The notes under the pieces: generated by a model
The model's input: only the letters and a program-made list of their open reading frames with translations
What the model was told of the DNA's origin: nothing
Database searches by the model: none
From: Flagellimonas algicola
GTDB lineage: Bacteria; Bacteroidota; Bacteroidia; Flavobacteriales; Flavobacteriaceae
Direction of reading: 5' to 3'
DNA length: 64,000 nt
Assembly (NCBI RefSeq): GCF_005937185.1
Contig: NZ_VCNI01000001.1
Span: 1,236,657-1,300,656 of the forward strand
Shown here: piece after piece, positions 8,291 through 17,999 of the stretch
Layout: each line of letters opens with the position of its first letter
How positions within the stretch are numbered: the first letter of the stretch is position 1
Translations under genes and position numbers: made by a program

Positions 8291-8881
8291 CTAATCGAAT
8301 AACTTATTTATTTGGGCATATTGCAGGAGCATAATGGTCTTGGCATCCCTAATTTCTCCCGTGCCCATCATATTAAGTGCCTGCTTAAATGGCATTTCCA
8401 ATACTTCGATGTTCTCGGTCTCATCTTCAGCGCCGCCACCCTGACCTACTTTCATTTCCTCATGGTATTGCCCAATAAAAAAGTATAGGATTTCCGTGAC
8501 CGAACCTGGGGACATATAAGACTCAAATACCTTTTCAATTGTATCAATCTTGTAGCCTGTTTCTTCCTCCACTTCCATTCGGATGGTCTGTTCTGCATTG
8601 CCCTTTTCCAAAATACCGGCACAGGCTTCAATCATCATCCCATCGGTATTACCATTCAAATAGGTAGGCATTCGGAATTGGCGCGTCAATACCACCGATT
8701 TCTTTTCCTTATTATATAATAATATTACGGCCCCATTGCCACGATCATAGGCCTCCCTAATCTGGGTTTCCCATTCGCCATCTTCCCTATGGTATTCAAA
8801 AGTGACCTTGTTAAGGGTATACCAATTGTCCGAGAGCAACTCTTTGCTTATGTTTCTGACGGTTCCATTTTTCATGGGCAT
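8291..8881 (-). CDS. Nudix hydrolase, NudK-like (GDP-mannose/ADP-sugar pyrophosphatase type)
   Basis: 196 residues with a Nudix box in the form AGILEKGNAEQTIRMEVEEETGY (about 91-113; given here as AGILEKG and RMEVEEETGY). The spacing and the R-x-E substitution match NudK rather than MutT. Upstream VVLTRQFRMPTYLNG is typical of the ADP-sugar/GDP-mannose subgroup. It would hydrolyse a nucleotide sugar to NMP plus sugar phosphate using Mg2+. Two in-frame ATGs (8881 and 8875) are equally plausible. A G-rich tandem repeat lies just upstream of the start. Confidence 0.85.
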   Translation of the reverse strand: MPMKNGTVRNISKELLSDNWYTLNKVTFEYHREDGEWETQIREAYDRGNGAVILLYNKEKKSVVLTRQFRMPTYLNGNTDGMMIEACAGILEKGNAEQTIRMEVEEETGYKIDTIEKVFESYMSPGSVTEILYFFIGQYHEEMKVGQGGGAEDETENIEVLEMPFKQALNMMGTGEIRDAKTIMLLQYAQINKLFD

Positions 8882-8901
8882 GGGTTATGGGTTAGGAGTT
8901 G

Positions 8902-8943
8902 CGGGTTGCGGGTTTCGGGTTTCGGGTTTCGGGTTTCGGGTTT
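8902..8943. repeat. Heptanucleotide tandem repeat CGGGTTT
   Basis: Five perfect CGGGTTT units occupy 8909-8943, preceded by one degenerate unit (CGGGTTG, 8902-8908) and more decayed GGGTT units back to about 8882. The plus strand therefore has six or more GGG tracts separated by 4-nt loops. It lies between the nudK-like start and the DUF2461 stop. Confidence 0.9.
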
Positions 8944-8963
8944 CGCGGAAGTAAAATATCATA

Positions 8964-9617
8964 CTAAACGGATGCGGCATTGTTCAAATATCGGCGAAAG
9001 GGGAGCATCTCCAAATAAACTAGTTTAATTTTCTCCTTAAAATCGTTCCGTAAAACCTCTTCCCTCTTCATGTCATGCACCACAGCAAAGGTTTTGTTTC
9101 GTAGTAGTTGGATATGCGGATGATCATTTGAAAATCCTTTGGGGGCATTAGTCAATTTTTCATCCTTGTATAAACTCCCAAATAGCTCCTTAAACATTGA
9201 TCCGTCCAAAATCTTTTGTAGCTCCTCTCCGTTGTAATCGATCCCATCCCGGATGCTGCGAAGGGTCTTGGGGTCTGGACGCCAAAATCCCCCGGCCAAC
9301 AAACATTGTTTTACCCCAATCTCAATATAAAAATCCGCAGTGTTGGGTGCTTTGTCCAAACCTGCCCCAAAGTGATCTTTATAAATGGGTTTATGCGGGT
9401 GGAACATTAAGTTGTTGTTGATTCGGTTAATGCCTTTTTTACCTGGGGTGGGGTAATAATCATCATGTAAGTGTGACATGGTCAAATCCAAATCATCCAA
9501 CCATGCCACAAAGTTGGTCCGCAAAGCACGGTACCACTTTCGGTTGGCATCCATCCATTCTTTGGAGTTGTTTTTTTGAAGTTGAGTCAGGAAGTCGAAT
9601 AGTTCTGAAAAGTCCAT
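8964..9617 (-). CDS. DUF2461 family protein (TIGR02453)
   Basis: 217 residues. The N-terminal LFDFLTQLQKNNSKEWMDANRKWY and the middle INRINNNLMFHPHKPIYKDHFG and GVKQCLLAGGFWRPDP regions are the conserved blocks of the DUF2461 family. No signal peptide or membrane segment is visible. The family has no established biochemical function. It is on the same strand as nudK but separated from it by the G-rich repeat. Confidence 0.85.
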   Translation of the reverse strand: MDFSELFDFLTQLQKNNSKEWMDANRKWYRALRTNFVAWLDDLDLTMSHLHDDYYPTPGKKGINRINNNLMFHPHKPIYKDHFGAGLDKAPNTADFYIEIGVKQCLLAGGFWRPDPKTLRSIRDGIDYNGEELQKILDGSMFKELFGSLYKDEKLTNAPKGFSNDHPHIQLLRNKTFAVVHDMKREEVLRNDFKEKIKLVYLEMLPFRRYLNNAASV

Positions 9618-9688
9618 CCACGGTTTTTGAAGGACTAAAATAAAACTATTTTACGCTTGTCTAATGTCTTTTGTCTTGCGTCTACTGT

Positions 9689-10486
9689 CTAGAACCGATT
9701 ATCCCCCATCACAATATCACCGAGACCACCCAAAATGCTTCCTTCTCCTTTGTCTTTTCCTCCACGAGGAATTGAAGCCAACACTCGTCCGGCCAATCTG
9801 CTAAAGGGTAGGGATTGGACATAGACGGTTCCAGGACCCCGCAAGGTGGCAAAGAAAAGTCCCTCTCCCCCAAATACGGTATTCTTAATCCCACCTACAA
9901 ACTCAATATTGTAATCAACGGTGTGGGAGAAGCCCACAATACATCCAGTATCCACTTTTAGTACCTCCCCGGGAGCTAGTTCTTTTTTGGCCATGGTTCC
10001 ACCTGCATGTACAAAGGCCAATCCATCACCTTCCAATTTTTGCATGATAAAACCTTCACCGCCAAATAAACCTCGTCCCAGACGTTTGGAAAACTCTATT
10101 CCTACGGACACCCCCTTGGCAGCACATAAAAGGGCGTCTTTCTGACAAATAAACTTGCCTCCTTTTTCAGATAAGTCTATGGGCAAAATTTTTCCTGGAT
10201 AGGGAGAAGCAAAGCTTACCTTCTTCTTGCCTTGTCCAATGTTCAAAAATGCCGTCATAAACAAACTTTCGCCTGTCAATAACCTTTTCCCTGCGGAGAA
10301 AAGTTTCCCCAATACTCCAGAATCCTGACCTGAGCCATCTCCAAAAATGGTATCCATTTTAATGTCAGTATCCATCATCATAAAGCTGCCAGCCTCTGCT
10401 ACTACTGCCTCTTGGGGGTCAAGCTCTATCTCTACATATTGCATTTCCTCCCCGTAAATGTCATAATCTATTTCGTGTGCGTTCAT
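9689..10486 (-). CDS. AIM24 / TIGR00266 family protein
   Basis: 265 residues, rich in glycine and beta-strands, with MQYVEIELDPQEAVVAEAGSF at the start and FGGEGFIMQKLEGDGLAFVHAGG and YVQSLPFSRLA later. These are features of the tryptophan-RNA-binding attenuator-like AIM24 fold (TIGR00266). No catalytic residues are known. No signal peptide or membrane segment is seen, so it is probably cytoplasmic. Bacterial homologues have no settled role. It appears monocistronic; about 120 bp upstream separates it from the TonB operon end. Confidence 0.85.
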   Translation of the reverse strand: MNAHEIDYDIYGEEMQYVEIELDPQEAVVAEAGSFMMMDTDIKMDTIFGDGSGQDSGVLGKLFSAGKRLLTGESLFMTAFLNIGQGKKKVSFASPYPGKILPIDLSEKGGKFICQKDALLCAAKGVSVGIEFSKRLGRGLFGGEGFIMQKLEGDGLAFVHAGGTMAKKELAPGEVLKVDTGCIVGFSHTVDYNIEFVGGIKNTVFGGEGLFFATLRGPGTVYVQSLPFSRLAGRVLASIPRGGKDKGEGSILGGLGDIVMGDNRF

Positions 10487-10608
10487 TTTTATCGTTTTAG
10501 GTTGACATTAGTTAGTTGCTGATTTACTGAATTTGTTACAAAGGAAGTAAACAATTCATCATACCCAATTTGAATGCTCTATAAGGAGTTAAATCACATC
10601 TGTTTATA

Positions 10609-12198
10609 TCATTCCTCACCTATGCAAATCAAGTGTTTGAGGGTTCTATGATACAATTTCCCGTTTGCATATGAAGGTGTATTAACGGACCATGTCTTTC
10701 CCCTTGGACCCAAATCGTTTAGGCTGATCAAGGCACTCTCATCAAAGATATCTGTTGTTGTATCTATGCAATACACTACCCCCAACATCGTTGTGAAGTA
10801 AACCTTCCCGTTCACCACGATAGGGTTGCCATTAAAATTCCAATGCCAACCATCCCTTCGGGATCTTTTGTCATTGGAAACGTCCAAGCCTCTGCTATTT
10901 ATGGTTTCCGTGGTAAGTTCCTGGTTCCATATATAGGATTTAGTTCCATCTTTATACGTTACTTGCACTGGGACCTGTAAATATTCAACCTTCCCAGACT
11001 TTAAATCTGCCCTGGCAATTGTATAATCCGGACCAATGTTGTTGCGGTAATTTCCCGATTTGAAACAAAGAAAATAAAGTCTGTCGTCCACTATGATGTT
11101 TGTAAACCATGCCGGGAACACATTGATTCCCAAATCTTTTTGGAGATCCACATTTTTCTGAAGTGAATAAGAGCCTTGAGCGGCATCATAGATTCTAACA
11201 TCGGCATTAGCCGTCAGTGATACTTTTCGTTGAAGTTTCCCGGTTTTGGAGTCCACCAAATGGGCCACACATTCCTTTTCAGTATACCAGACCGCGTAAT
11301 CTTCATTCCAAGTGGCATTGTACAAGGCCAGCCCTTCATCTGTATCATATTTCCATATCCGATTTCCATTTTCCAGGTCAATTAGGGAATACCCAACAGG
11401 GGTTTCTGGAACATCATGGTGCCCGCCCCTACCAATCAAAGCTGCTGACCTTCCTTTAACGGTTTTGGACATAACTGGTGTATTGTAATGCGTCAGCCCA
11501 TCTTCCGATATCCATCGCTGTTCACCAGTTTCTTTGTCTATACCGTACAGGTAGTTCCAACCATAAACCCGCTTCCCATTCTTTTTCCAATGGGTCTCCA
11601 TGTTTATCACCAGGTCCCCCGTTAAAAAGGGTTCAAACTGCTTATTAAATGGAAAATGCACCCCATCCAACTCCTCTACCGGATTCCAAGTTCTTTCCCA
11701 AATTCGATTGCCCTTAAAATCAAAACAGCTTAAGTTGCCACTTGCGTTGTAGAACCAAACATGTTTCCCGTCCGTAACCGGTCCGGGAGTAGAGGAATCG
11801 CTAAAACCATACATATATTCACTTTGGGCACTCCCTTTTAGCTCCCTTTCCCAAATGATCTGTCCATTTTTGGCATCTAGGCATAAGGCCAAGATATTCG
11901 CTCCTTTTATGGGTTGTCCCTCTTTTACCTCATAAATGGGGCTCATGACCGACAAGAAAATGGTATCGTCCCAAATGGTAATACCGCTTTGGCCACCTTC
12001 CGGTAATTCTGCAATCCAAAGAATATTTTTACCGGTGGTTACACTGAATTCTGTAGGCACTTTGCCATCTGTTTTTACTGCCCAGTTACCGTTAGGCCCT
12101 GCTGGTTGCGGCCAATTATTGTTTTTTTGGGCCTGCAAAGTCACTTCGCATACTAAGGAAAATGCAAGGGTTATGGTTATGGTTATGGTTTTGATCAT
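10609..12198 (-). CDS. Exported PQQ-like beta-propeller protein
   Basis: About 529 residues from ATG 12198 (ATG 12210 is the alternative). The longer frame to 12309 overlaps the preceding gene and lacks a signal sequence, so I rejected it. The signal peptide is MIKTITITITLAFSLVCEV. The body repeats propeller blades with ALCLDAKNGQIIWE, LSCFDFKGNRIWE, GIDKETGEQRW and LENGNRIWKYD, the tryptophan-docking motif of quinoprotein-like propellers. No PQQ dehydrogenase active-site pattern could be assigned. It is the last gene of the TonB/DUF4249 operon. It may be a sugar- or surface-binding scaffold rather than a dehydrogenase. Confidence 0.8.
   Translation of the reverse strand: MIKTITITITLAFSLVCEVTLQAQKNNNWPQPAGPNGNWAVKTDGKVPTEFSVTTGKNILWIAELPEGGQSGITIWDDTIFLSVMSPIYEVKEGQPIKGANILALCLDAKNGQIIWERELKGSAQSEYMYGFSDSSTPGPVTDGKHVWFYNASGNLSCFDFKGNRIWERTWNPVEELDGVHFPFNKQFEPFLTGDLVINMETHWKKNGKRVYGWNYLYGIDKETGEQRWISEDGLTHYNTPVMSKTVKGRSAALIGRGGHHDVPETPVGYSLIDLENGNRIWKYDTDEGLALYNATWNEDYAVWYTEKECVAHLVDSKTGKLQRKVSLTANADVRIYDAAQGSYSLQKNVDLQKDLGINVFPAWFTNIIVDDRLYFLCFKSGNYRNNIGPDYTIARADLKSGKVEYLQVPVQVTYKDGTKSYIWNQELTTETINSRGLDVSNDKRSRRDGWHWNFNGNPIVVNGKVYFTTMLGVVYCIDTTTDIFDESALISLNDLGPRGKTWSVNTPSYANGKLYHRTLKHLICIGEE
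12169..12192. repeat. In-frame hexanucleotide repeat GGTTAT in a signal-peptide codon run
   Basis: Three GGTTAT units (12169-12186) are followed by GGTTTT. On the coding strand they encode alternating Thr-Ile in the hydrophobic core of the propeller protein's signal peptide. Copy changes would keep the frame. Confidence 0.8.
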
Positions 12199-12220
12199 GC
12201 AACAAGTCATTGAGGATTTT

Positions 12221-14023
12221 TTAGTTGACCACGAAGGTTTCTTTCCAGGAGACCGGGTTCCCTTGTGCAGTAAACCCTTCAAAAGAAACTTCATATGCAC
12301 CCAACACATCAGAGGTGTAGAATTCTAGTTGGGAGGTATCCGAGTCCAAAACCACTTGGGGCTGCCATAGCAACTGTTCCCTAAAATCGGGGATTTGGTC
12401 TGTATTCGGTTTTGTAGCTTGATGGTATTTCTGATTGAAATACTTTTGCATTGGTAGCGGGGAAAATAAATCCACTCGGTTGATATAATCTCTGCTGAAT
12501 TCCTCCTGAAAATTGCCTTCTATGGTTTCCATGGCTATGATTCCATTGTAAATAATGGAATTTATCACACATTTTTCCCTTGAGATATTGATTCGCTTAA
12601 GCTTTTTGGCATCATAATCAATAATATCAGAATGCTTTTGTATCAGCAGCCCATCCATCAGGACCAATGGCAAAAGATTTGAGGCTACACCTTCTTCCTC
12701 CTGTCTAACTTTGAGGACTTCTTCTCCATCTTTTCGTTTTAACACCCACACATGCTCCAAGACTTCAGATGCTGTCTCCCTAACCGTTGAAAATCGTGTA
12801 TAGTCGTCCAGATCATATTTTATGGAGAAGTTTCTATAGATGGGCAATGTCTGAGCTATGGGCATGACAGTGTCTTGCTTTAATTCGATAAAAGCATTTT
12901 CCACTTGATTATGAACACTTCGTTTCAATATCAAATCCGTCATTTCAGGTGAAATATGAAGCTTGTTGAATTGTAGAGCTCCATAATCCAAAGAAGGTTG
13001 TTCATTGATTTGAAGTTGGTATTTATTCCAGTTCTTACCTAATATTTGGACATTGGCCTTGCTGTTCAAATACTCTTGGTTTAGATTAAAATAGAATTCC
13101 CCAGCCCAATTGGTCCTCGTTAGTTTAAGTACAAACTGCTTACCTGGAATGGATAATGCTACCTCCTCTTCTTCCAACACAAAATCGAGATCCTTGGGTG
13201 TGATTGTTCCAGAAATCAATTCTCCCCTCAGTTCCGGCAAATAACTCGGGCTTTCCAAACTTGCATTCCCTTCGGACTGCGAATGATGCTTTTTTACATA
13301 GGATTGGGCTGAAAACAGAGGTGGACCTCCCAAGGAATCTATTTTGCGGATGGAAACCGAGTAACTCCCCCTGGGAATTCCTTTTTGGAGGGACCTCACA
13401 GTCAAATGTCCTCGCTCCCGAGTAGTGAACTCTTTTTTGCTTAATTCAAATGAGAAGAATGGGTTGGAATCTACAGTCTCCTTTAAACCCGTCTGTTCAA
13501 TTACCTTTATGGATGGTGGAATGGAATCCTCGGCTTTTTGCACAATGGCCTGCTGATTGCTTTGGAATGGATTGATCAGACCAATGTCACTTTTATAGAA
13601 GTGGTTCAATCCAAAATTTTTCATCCATTGTGTGTATCCAACAAGTTTATAATTACCAGATGGAACCGTAACCGGAATAAAAAACTCTCCCTGACCCACA
13701 CCATTGTTTAATCTAATTTTATGCCGAAAAATTACATCTCTCTCTTCCCCAATCAACTCCACATAAGCCATTTTGCTAAAAGAACTAAGCGTTTTGGATT
13801 CAGATTTTAGGGCATATACTTTATAGTACAGTTGTTCCCCTGCAAATAATAAGGATTTGTTGTGGTGCAGATACACCATTTCTTGGTGCTTGTACTGAGA
13901 CACCAAATTATTGCCGGCTTCATTGGATGTAGTGGCTTGACCACTGGTGATGATGGGAATCATTAGTATAAAGCCTGCGATATAGCTTTTAAAAATTTCC
14001 CTTATGACATACATTCCATTCAT
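12221..14023 (-). CDS. Large exported protein with macroglobulin-like (MG2-type) N-terminus
   Basis: About 600 residues from ATG 14023, 5 bp past the stop of the DUF4249 gene; a TTG at 14041 is the longer alternative. A signal peptide (FILMIPIITSGQA) is followed by VYLHHNKSLLFAGEQLYYKVYAL, which resembles the MG2 strand pattern of alpha-2-macroglobulin-like proteins in Bacteroidota. Later segments look like beta-sandwich and plug-like modules (PLVLMDGLLI, INISREKCVIN). No protease, thioester or catalytic motif is seen. Proteins of this type are usually encoded beside a TonB receptor and DUF4249 lipoprotein, as here. It probably forms part of an outer-membrane or periplasmic complex with them. 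Confidence 0.7.
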   Translation of the reverse strand: MNGMYVIREIFKSYIAGFILMIPIITSGQATTSNEAGNNLVSQYKHQEMVYLHHNKSLLFAGEQLYYKVYALKSESKTLSSFSKMAYVELIGEERDVIFRHKIRLNNGVGQGEFFIPVTVPSGNYKLVGYTQWMKNFGLNHFYKSDIGLINPFQSNQQAIVQKAEDSIPPSIKVIEQTGLKETVDSNPFFSFELSKKEFTTRERGHLTVRSLQKGIPRGSYSVSIRKIDSLGGPPLFSAQSYVKKHHSQSEGNASLESPSYLPELRGELISGTITPKDLDFVLEEEEVALSIPGKQFVLKLTRTNWAGEFYFNLNQEYLNSKANVQILGKNWNKYQLQINEQPSLDYGALQFNKLHISPEMTDLILKRSVHNQVENAFIELKQDTVMPIAQTLPIYRNFSIKYDLDDYTRFSTVRETASEVLEHVWVLKRKDGEEVLKVRQEEEGVASNLLPLVLMDGLLIQKHSDIIDYDAKKLKRINISREKCVINSIIYNGIIAMETIEGNFQEEFSRDYINRVDLFSPLPMQKYFNQKYHQATKPNTDQIPDFREQLLWQPQVVLDSDTSQLEFYTSDVLGAYEVSFEGFTAQGNPVSWKETFVVN

Positions 14024-14028
14024 ACTTG

Positions 14029-15210
14029 TTATTCTTCCCAAAAATCAGGTATAGTTGTATCCCACATCACAGAACAATCCGCACAAACTGTTGAAACCAC
14101 GGCAATATCTCCGGTTGGGGTGGTGCTGTGATATCGTACAACATCATCACCCAAAAGATCAAAAATGTCCGGGGATCCGTCATGGGTTACCAAAGGAGCA
14201 ACAAAAGGCAAACAGGCATCTACGTAGGGCGGTAACTCCTCATCCGGAAAATAATCGTTGTAATTGAAAAAGATCCTTTGGGATGTTACGGTTGCCACAT
14301 GAAAGAAGCCAAGCACTTTTTCATCATCATTACTAGTTGAGCGGACGTTCCCGCTAAAAAAGCCAGGCTGACTTGGAGAAAACAAGTCGTCTTCAGCTGT
14401 CGATTCCTCCAAAGTCTCCAAGTAGCGGTATGATTCCTGTGAGATGACCAACTGTTTGACAAGAATGCTATAGCGATGGGATAATATAAAATTATTTCTA
14501 TCGATAAATCGCACTGAAAATCTTTGCACCTCACCGGAGTTGGACTCCTGAGGCCTGTTCAAGATGATATCATTGGATATATCGGTATTGTAGCAAGTAC
14601 GCCCAACACTGCCGTATATTGGCCATGGCACTAGCTCGCCTCCTAGGAGCCTTAATGTTTGTCCGCTCCAAGACGGAGCAACAATCTTGTATGTTTCTTC
14701 GTATTTATATCGCAAGTACTTTGAGAGTTGGGAGTTATCGTATTCCACTGATATTTCCATGCCCTCCGTACCATCATTGGTTATTCTGGAGGCCGTTAAA
14801 TTGTTCATGGGGGTGGGTTCCAATCCTAGAACAGGGTCGGATTCATAGGTTCGCCCATCATTGGTGGTCACAAAAAGTTGATAGGTTCTACCAGGCACAA
14901 TTCCAAATTGGGTTACGGATCCATATCTTCCTGGGTTTATTTCTTGAAAGTTGTATTGGTTATCTAGGTCATCCACAACGGTCACGCTGGCATTTACCTC
15001 CGGGGTTGAGACCAATTCTTCCAATGGAAAAGCCCTACTCAGTATTACTTCTTGTTGCTGCACTTCATTGGTTATGGTTGTTTCAATGACCAAGGCATCC
15101 TCAAAAGTCTCTGTTTCTGGTTCAAAGGACTCAATGCAGCCATAGACCATTACTCCCAACAACATTAAAAATGCGATGCGAAGTATGCCAATTTGTGCCT
15201 TAAATATCAT
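14029..15210 (-). CDS. DUF4249 lipoprotein
   Basis: About 393 residues from ATG 15210; a TTG at 15225 that overlaps the upstream stop is also possible. The signal peptide ends LLGVMVYGC, a lipobox, so it is a lipoprotein. The start of the mature chain, LVIETTITNEVQQQEVILSRAFPLEE, and the next SVTVVDDLDNQYNF strands are typical of DUF4249. This family is almost always next to a TonB-dependent receptor in Bacteroidota and is thought, by position, to act like a surface partner of the receptor. The ligand is unknown. Confidence 0.86.
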   Translation of the reverse strand: MIFKAQIGILRIAFLMLLGVMVYGCIESFEPETETFEDALVIETTITNEVQQQEVILSRAFPLEELVSTPEVNASVTVVDDLDNQYNFQEINPGRYGSVTQFGIVPGRTYQLFVTTNDGRTYESDPVLGLEPTPMNNLTASRITNDGTEGMEISVEYDNSQLSKYLRYKYEETYKIVAPSWSGQTLRLLGGELVPWPIYGSVGRTCYNTDISNDIILNRPQESNSGEVQRFSVRFIDRNNFILSHRYSILVKQLVISQESYRYLETLEESTAEDDLFSPSQPGFFSGNVRSTSNDDEKVLGFFHVATVTSQRIFFNYNDYFPDEELPPYVDACLPFVAPLVTHDGSPDIFDLLGDDVVRYHSTTPTGDIAVVSTVCADCSVMWDTTIPDFWEE

Positions 15211-15221
15211 CCTTATTTGCT

Positions 15222-17999
15222 TCAAAACTTAAAATTATAGGTGATGGTTGGTATTGGAATGGAAAAAATGGAGCTTTTATAGGCCTTTATCTGTCCTTCT
15301 TCCGTTACAAAGAATACAGAAAAAGGATTGTTTCTTCCCAACACATTATACACTGAAATATTCCAAAAACTATGGGCAAATTTCTTGATTTTGTGGTTCC
15401 CTTCAATATTGAAACTAACATCCAATCTATAGTAATCCGGAATCCGGAATTTGTTGCGATCACTGTAAAATGTGTACTCTCTACCTTCATACACATAATT
15501 CCCTACCGGATAGGTCACAGGTCTACCTGTCTGAAATACAAAATTGGCAGAGAGGCTAAAACGTCGGTTAAATTTATAGTTGGTCACCAAACTAAGATCA
15601 TGGGGTTTATCAAAGTTGGAAGAAAAGTACTCTCCTCCATTAATCCGTTCTTCTTCCAAGTTTCCATCAAATTTAATCAAGGAACGTGCGTAGGTGTAAC
15701 CTAGCCATCCATTGATTTTGCCTTGGTTCTTTTTTATCAACAATTCAACTCCATAGGACTTTCCATCCCCTTGAAGCACATTGGTTTCCACCGCCTCATT
15801 CAACAAAAGATTGGCGCCTGTCTTATAGTCCAATATGTTGGAGAACTTTTTATAATAGCTTTCAATACTTAATTCGTACTCGTTGTCATTGATGTTTTTA
15901 TGAAGTCCCAAGGCAAATTGATCGGCCCTTTGGGGTTCAATGTTGATATCGGAAAGTTTCCAAGTATCCGTGGGAGAAGCGGTTGTGCTATTGGACAAGG
16001 TATGCACATATTGGAAAGTATTGTTATAGCTTGCCTTGGCCGAAAGACTTGGGGTTAAAAAATAACGGGCAGACAAACGGGCTTCAAGTCCACCATAGGT
16101 CTCAATGACTTCGTTGTTATCAAACGATTGGGTCTCAATAAGTGTTTCTTCACTTTTGGGTTGACCTGCTTCATAGATTCGTTGTTCAGATTCTCCCAAT
16201 GCAGCATACCAGGAATACCTTAATCCGGCATGAATGGATAATTTCTCATTTATCTTAAAATCATCGGATATAAAAGCAGCGGCCTCCAATCCTTTTTCCT
16301 TTGGAAGAAAAACAGGGTCTACAATGGATTCTCCTTGCAAAGGTTCTATACTTCCGGGGTTTACATTATAAAGTTTCCCAGAAATTCCATAGTCAAAATT
16401 ATGGGAAGTATTATATAAATACTTCATTTTAAGCTTTAACAAGGTTTCTTCTATATCGTACTTCAAATCAAAGTCGCTCACCGAATTGGCGTCAAAATTT
16501 ATATCAAACTTGTATTGGCTATTTGTAAAAATGAGATCTCCCTTGCTCTTTTCACTAAACTTATGGTTCCACTGGAGTGATACTGAACGATTGCTATAGG
16601 TTTGCAAGGAATCCCTGGTCACATTAAAGGCATCCCTGCTATAATATCCCATCACTTTCACATCGTTGTTCTTGTTGATCTTATAGTTGTACTTGGCAAT
16701 AACATCAAAAAAAGAGGCTTCACTGTTTTTTAGGGTCTCGTCTTTCAGAGAACGTAAAATCCAATTGGAATAGGTAGCCCTACCTCCCACCAAAAGCGAT
16801 GATTTGTCCTTGATTAGCGGTGTTTCCAAGGTCAAGTTACCAGTCACCGGTCCAATTGAGGCCTCTCCAGAGAATTTTTGGTCGTTGCCATCCTTGGTAT
16901 GAATGTCGAACACAGAAGACAATCGGCCCCCGTGTTCGGCCGGAATATTCCCTTTGTAGATGTCCACATTGTTGGAGGTAAATGGATTGATTGCAGAAAA
17001 AAGACCAAAGAAATGGGAAGGGTTATAAATGACAGCATGATCTAACAGGATCAGATTCTGATCCGTTTTTCCCCCTCGTACATTGAATCCAGCTGCTCCT
17101 TCCCCGGCAGTGGTGACCCCAGGTAAGGTTGTAGCTACTTTGAAGATATCCCGTTCTCCCAGTACCAAAGGTATATTTTTGATTTCTTTGATTTCAATTT
17201 GCAGAACCCCTCCAATAGTTTCTTCAATATTCCTGTTCCTATCTCCTTCCACTACCACTTCATCCAGTACTTCAAAACTCTCGGTAAGGTCAAAATTCAA
17301 TTGTCCATCGCCGTAGACAATCAAGGCTCTTTGCTCTCCCCTATAACCCAATGCGCTTACCTCAATCTGTTGTCTGCCCACAGGTAAACGGATGCTATAA
17401 AACCCTTGGGCATTTGTGGTTGTACCTTGTCCGCTTCCCTTGACCACAAGGGCCAAACCAGGAATAGGTTGCTGGGTCACCGAATTAATGGCATACCCGC
17501 TAAGGGTGGCAAATCGATTTGGGCTGTTTCTATCTTCCTTCCCAATTTTGACGATTTCCCCTGTATTCCGAATCGCTCCTTGGCTCGCTCCTTGCAGGAT
17601 GGGTATCATATCCCTGGCATCTATGCTTTCCACGACCACGGAATCCATAGTTTGTTCCTGCGAGCTTGGAAAGAAATTTTCAGGAAGTTCGTTATAAATA
17701 ACACTCCCCTTGGTAAGCACTACCCTTTTACCATCCATAATATGATAGTTAAGGTTGGTGTCAGCAAAAAGGTCGTTTAGAATTTCATTGATGGACATGC
17801 CATCATAATTTTTGGAAATTGAACGGGAGTCCAACCAATCATCCACATAATAAAAAGTATAGTCCGAGCTTTCATGGAGTAGAACTATCGCCTCCTTCAT
17901 GGACAGATTTTCAAATGACAAACTTACCTGCTCGTCCATTTCCTGGGCAAGTCCGCTGTAAAAACCCAATACCAATAAAGAACTTAGTATATATTTCAT
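15222..17999 (-). CDS. TonB-dependent receptor with STN and carboxypeptidase-like regulatory domains
   Basis: About 925 residues from ATG 17999, which overlaps the upstream TGA (ATGA). A signal peptide is followed by an STN-like secretin/TonB N-terminal domain (VSLSFENLSMKEAIVLL), a carboxypeptidase-regulatory-like domain (AINSVTQQPIPG to FYSIRLPVG), a plug (TTLPGVTTAGEGAAGFNVRGG) and a beta-barrel ending in ITYNFKF, the usual aromatic C-terminus. It should import a large or scarce ligand across the outer membrane using TonB energy. It is not a SusC, since it lacks a SusD partner and is paired with DUF4249. The FecA-like STN domain hints at signalling, but no sigma/FecR pair is adjacent. Confidence 0.92.
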   Translation of the reverse strand: MKYILSSLLVLGFYSGLAQEMDEQVSLSFENLSMKEAIVLLHESSDYTFYYVDDWLDSRSISKNYDGMSINEILNDLFADTNLNYHIMDGKRVVLTKGSVIYNELPENFFPSSQEQTMDSVVVESIDARDMIPILQGASQGAIRNTGEIVKIGKEDRNSPNRFATLSGYAINSVTQQPIPGLALVVKGSGQGTTTNAQGFYSIRLPVGRQQIEVSALGYRGEQRALIVYGDGQLNFDLTESFEVLDEVVVEGDRNRNIEETIGGVLQIEIKEIKNIPLVLGERDIFKVATTLPGVTTAGEGAAGFNVRGGKTDQNLILLDHAVIYNPSHFFGLFSAINPFTSNNVDIYKGNIPAEHGGRLSSVFDIHTKDGNDQKFSGEASIGPVTGNLTLETPLIKDKSSLLVGGRATYSNWILRSLKDETLKNSEASFFDVIAKYNYKINKNNDVKVMGYYSRDAFNVTRDSLQTYSNRSVSLQWNHKFSEKSKGDLIFTNSQYKFDINFDANSVSDFDLKYDIEETLLKLKMKYLYNTSHNFDYGISGKLYNVNPGSIEPLQGESIVDPVFLPKEKGLEAAAFISDDFKINEKLSIHAGLRYSWYAALGESEQRIYEAGQPKSEETLIETQSFDNNEVIETYGGLEARLSARYFLTPSLSAKASYNNTFQYVHTLSNSTTASPTDTWKLSDINIEPQRADQFALGLHKNINDNEYELSIESYYKKFSNILDYKTGANLLLNEAVETNVLQGDGKSYGVELLIKKNQGKINGWLGYTYARSLIKFDGNLEEERINGGEYFSSNFDKPHDLSLVTNYKFNRRFSLSANFVFQTGRPVTYPVGNYVYEGREYTFYSDRNKFRIPDYYRLDVSFNIEGNHKIKKFAHSFWNISVYNVLGRNNPFSVFFVTEEGQIKAYKSSIFSIPIPTITYNFKF

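Noticed and set aside
12199-12309. Longer N-terminus of the PQQ-type propeller protein
   Set aside because: The added residues overlap the preceding gene, and a signal peptide begins right at the internal ATG (12198).
17406-17780. Plus-strand open frame inside the TonB receptor gene
   Set aside because: It lies antisense to a well-supported coding region and shows no domain.
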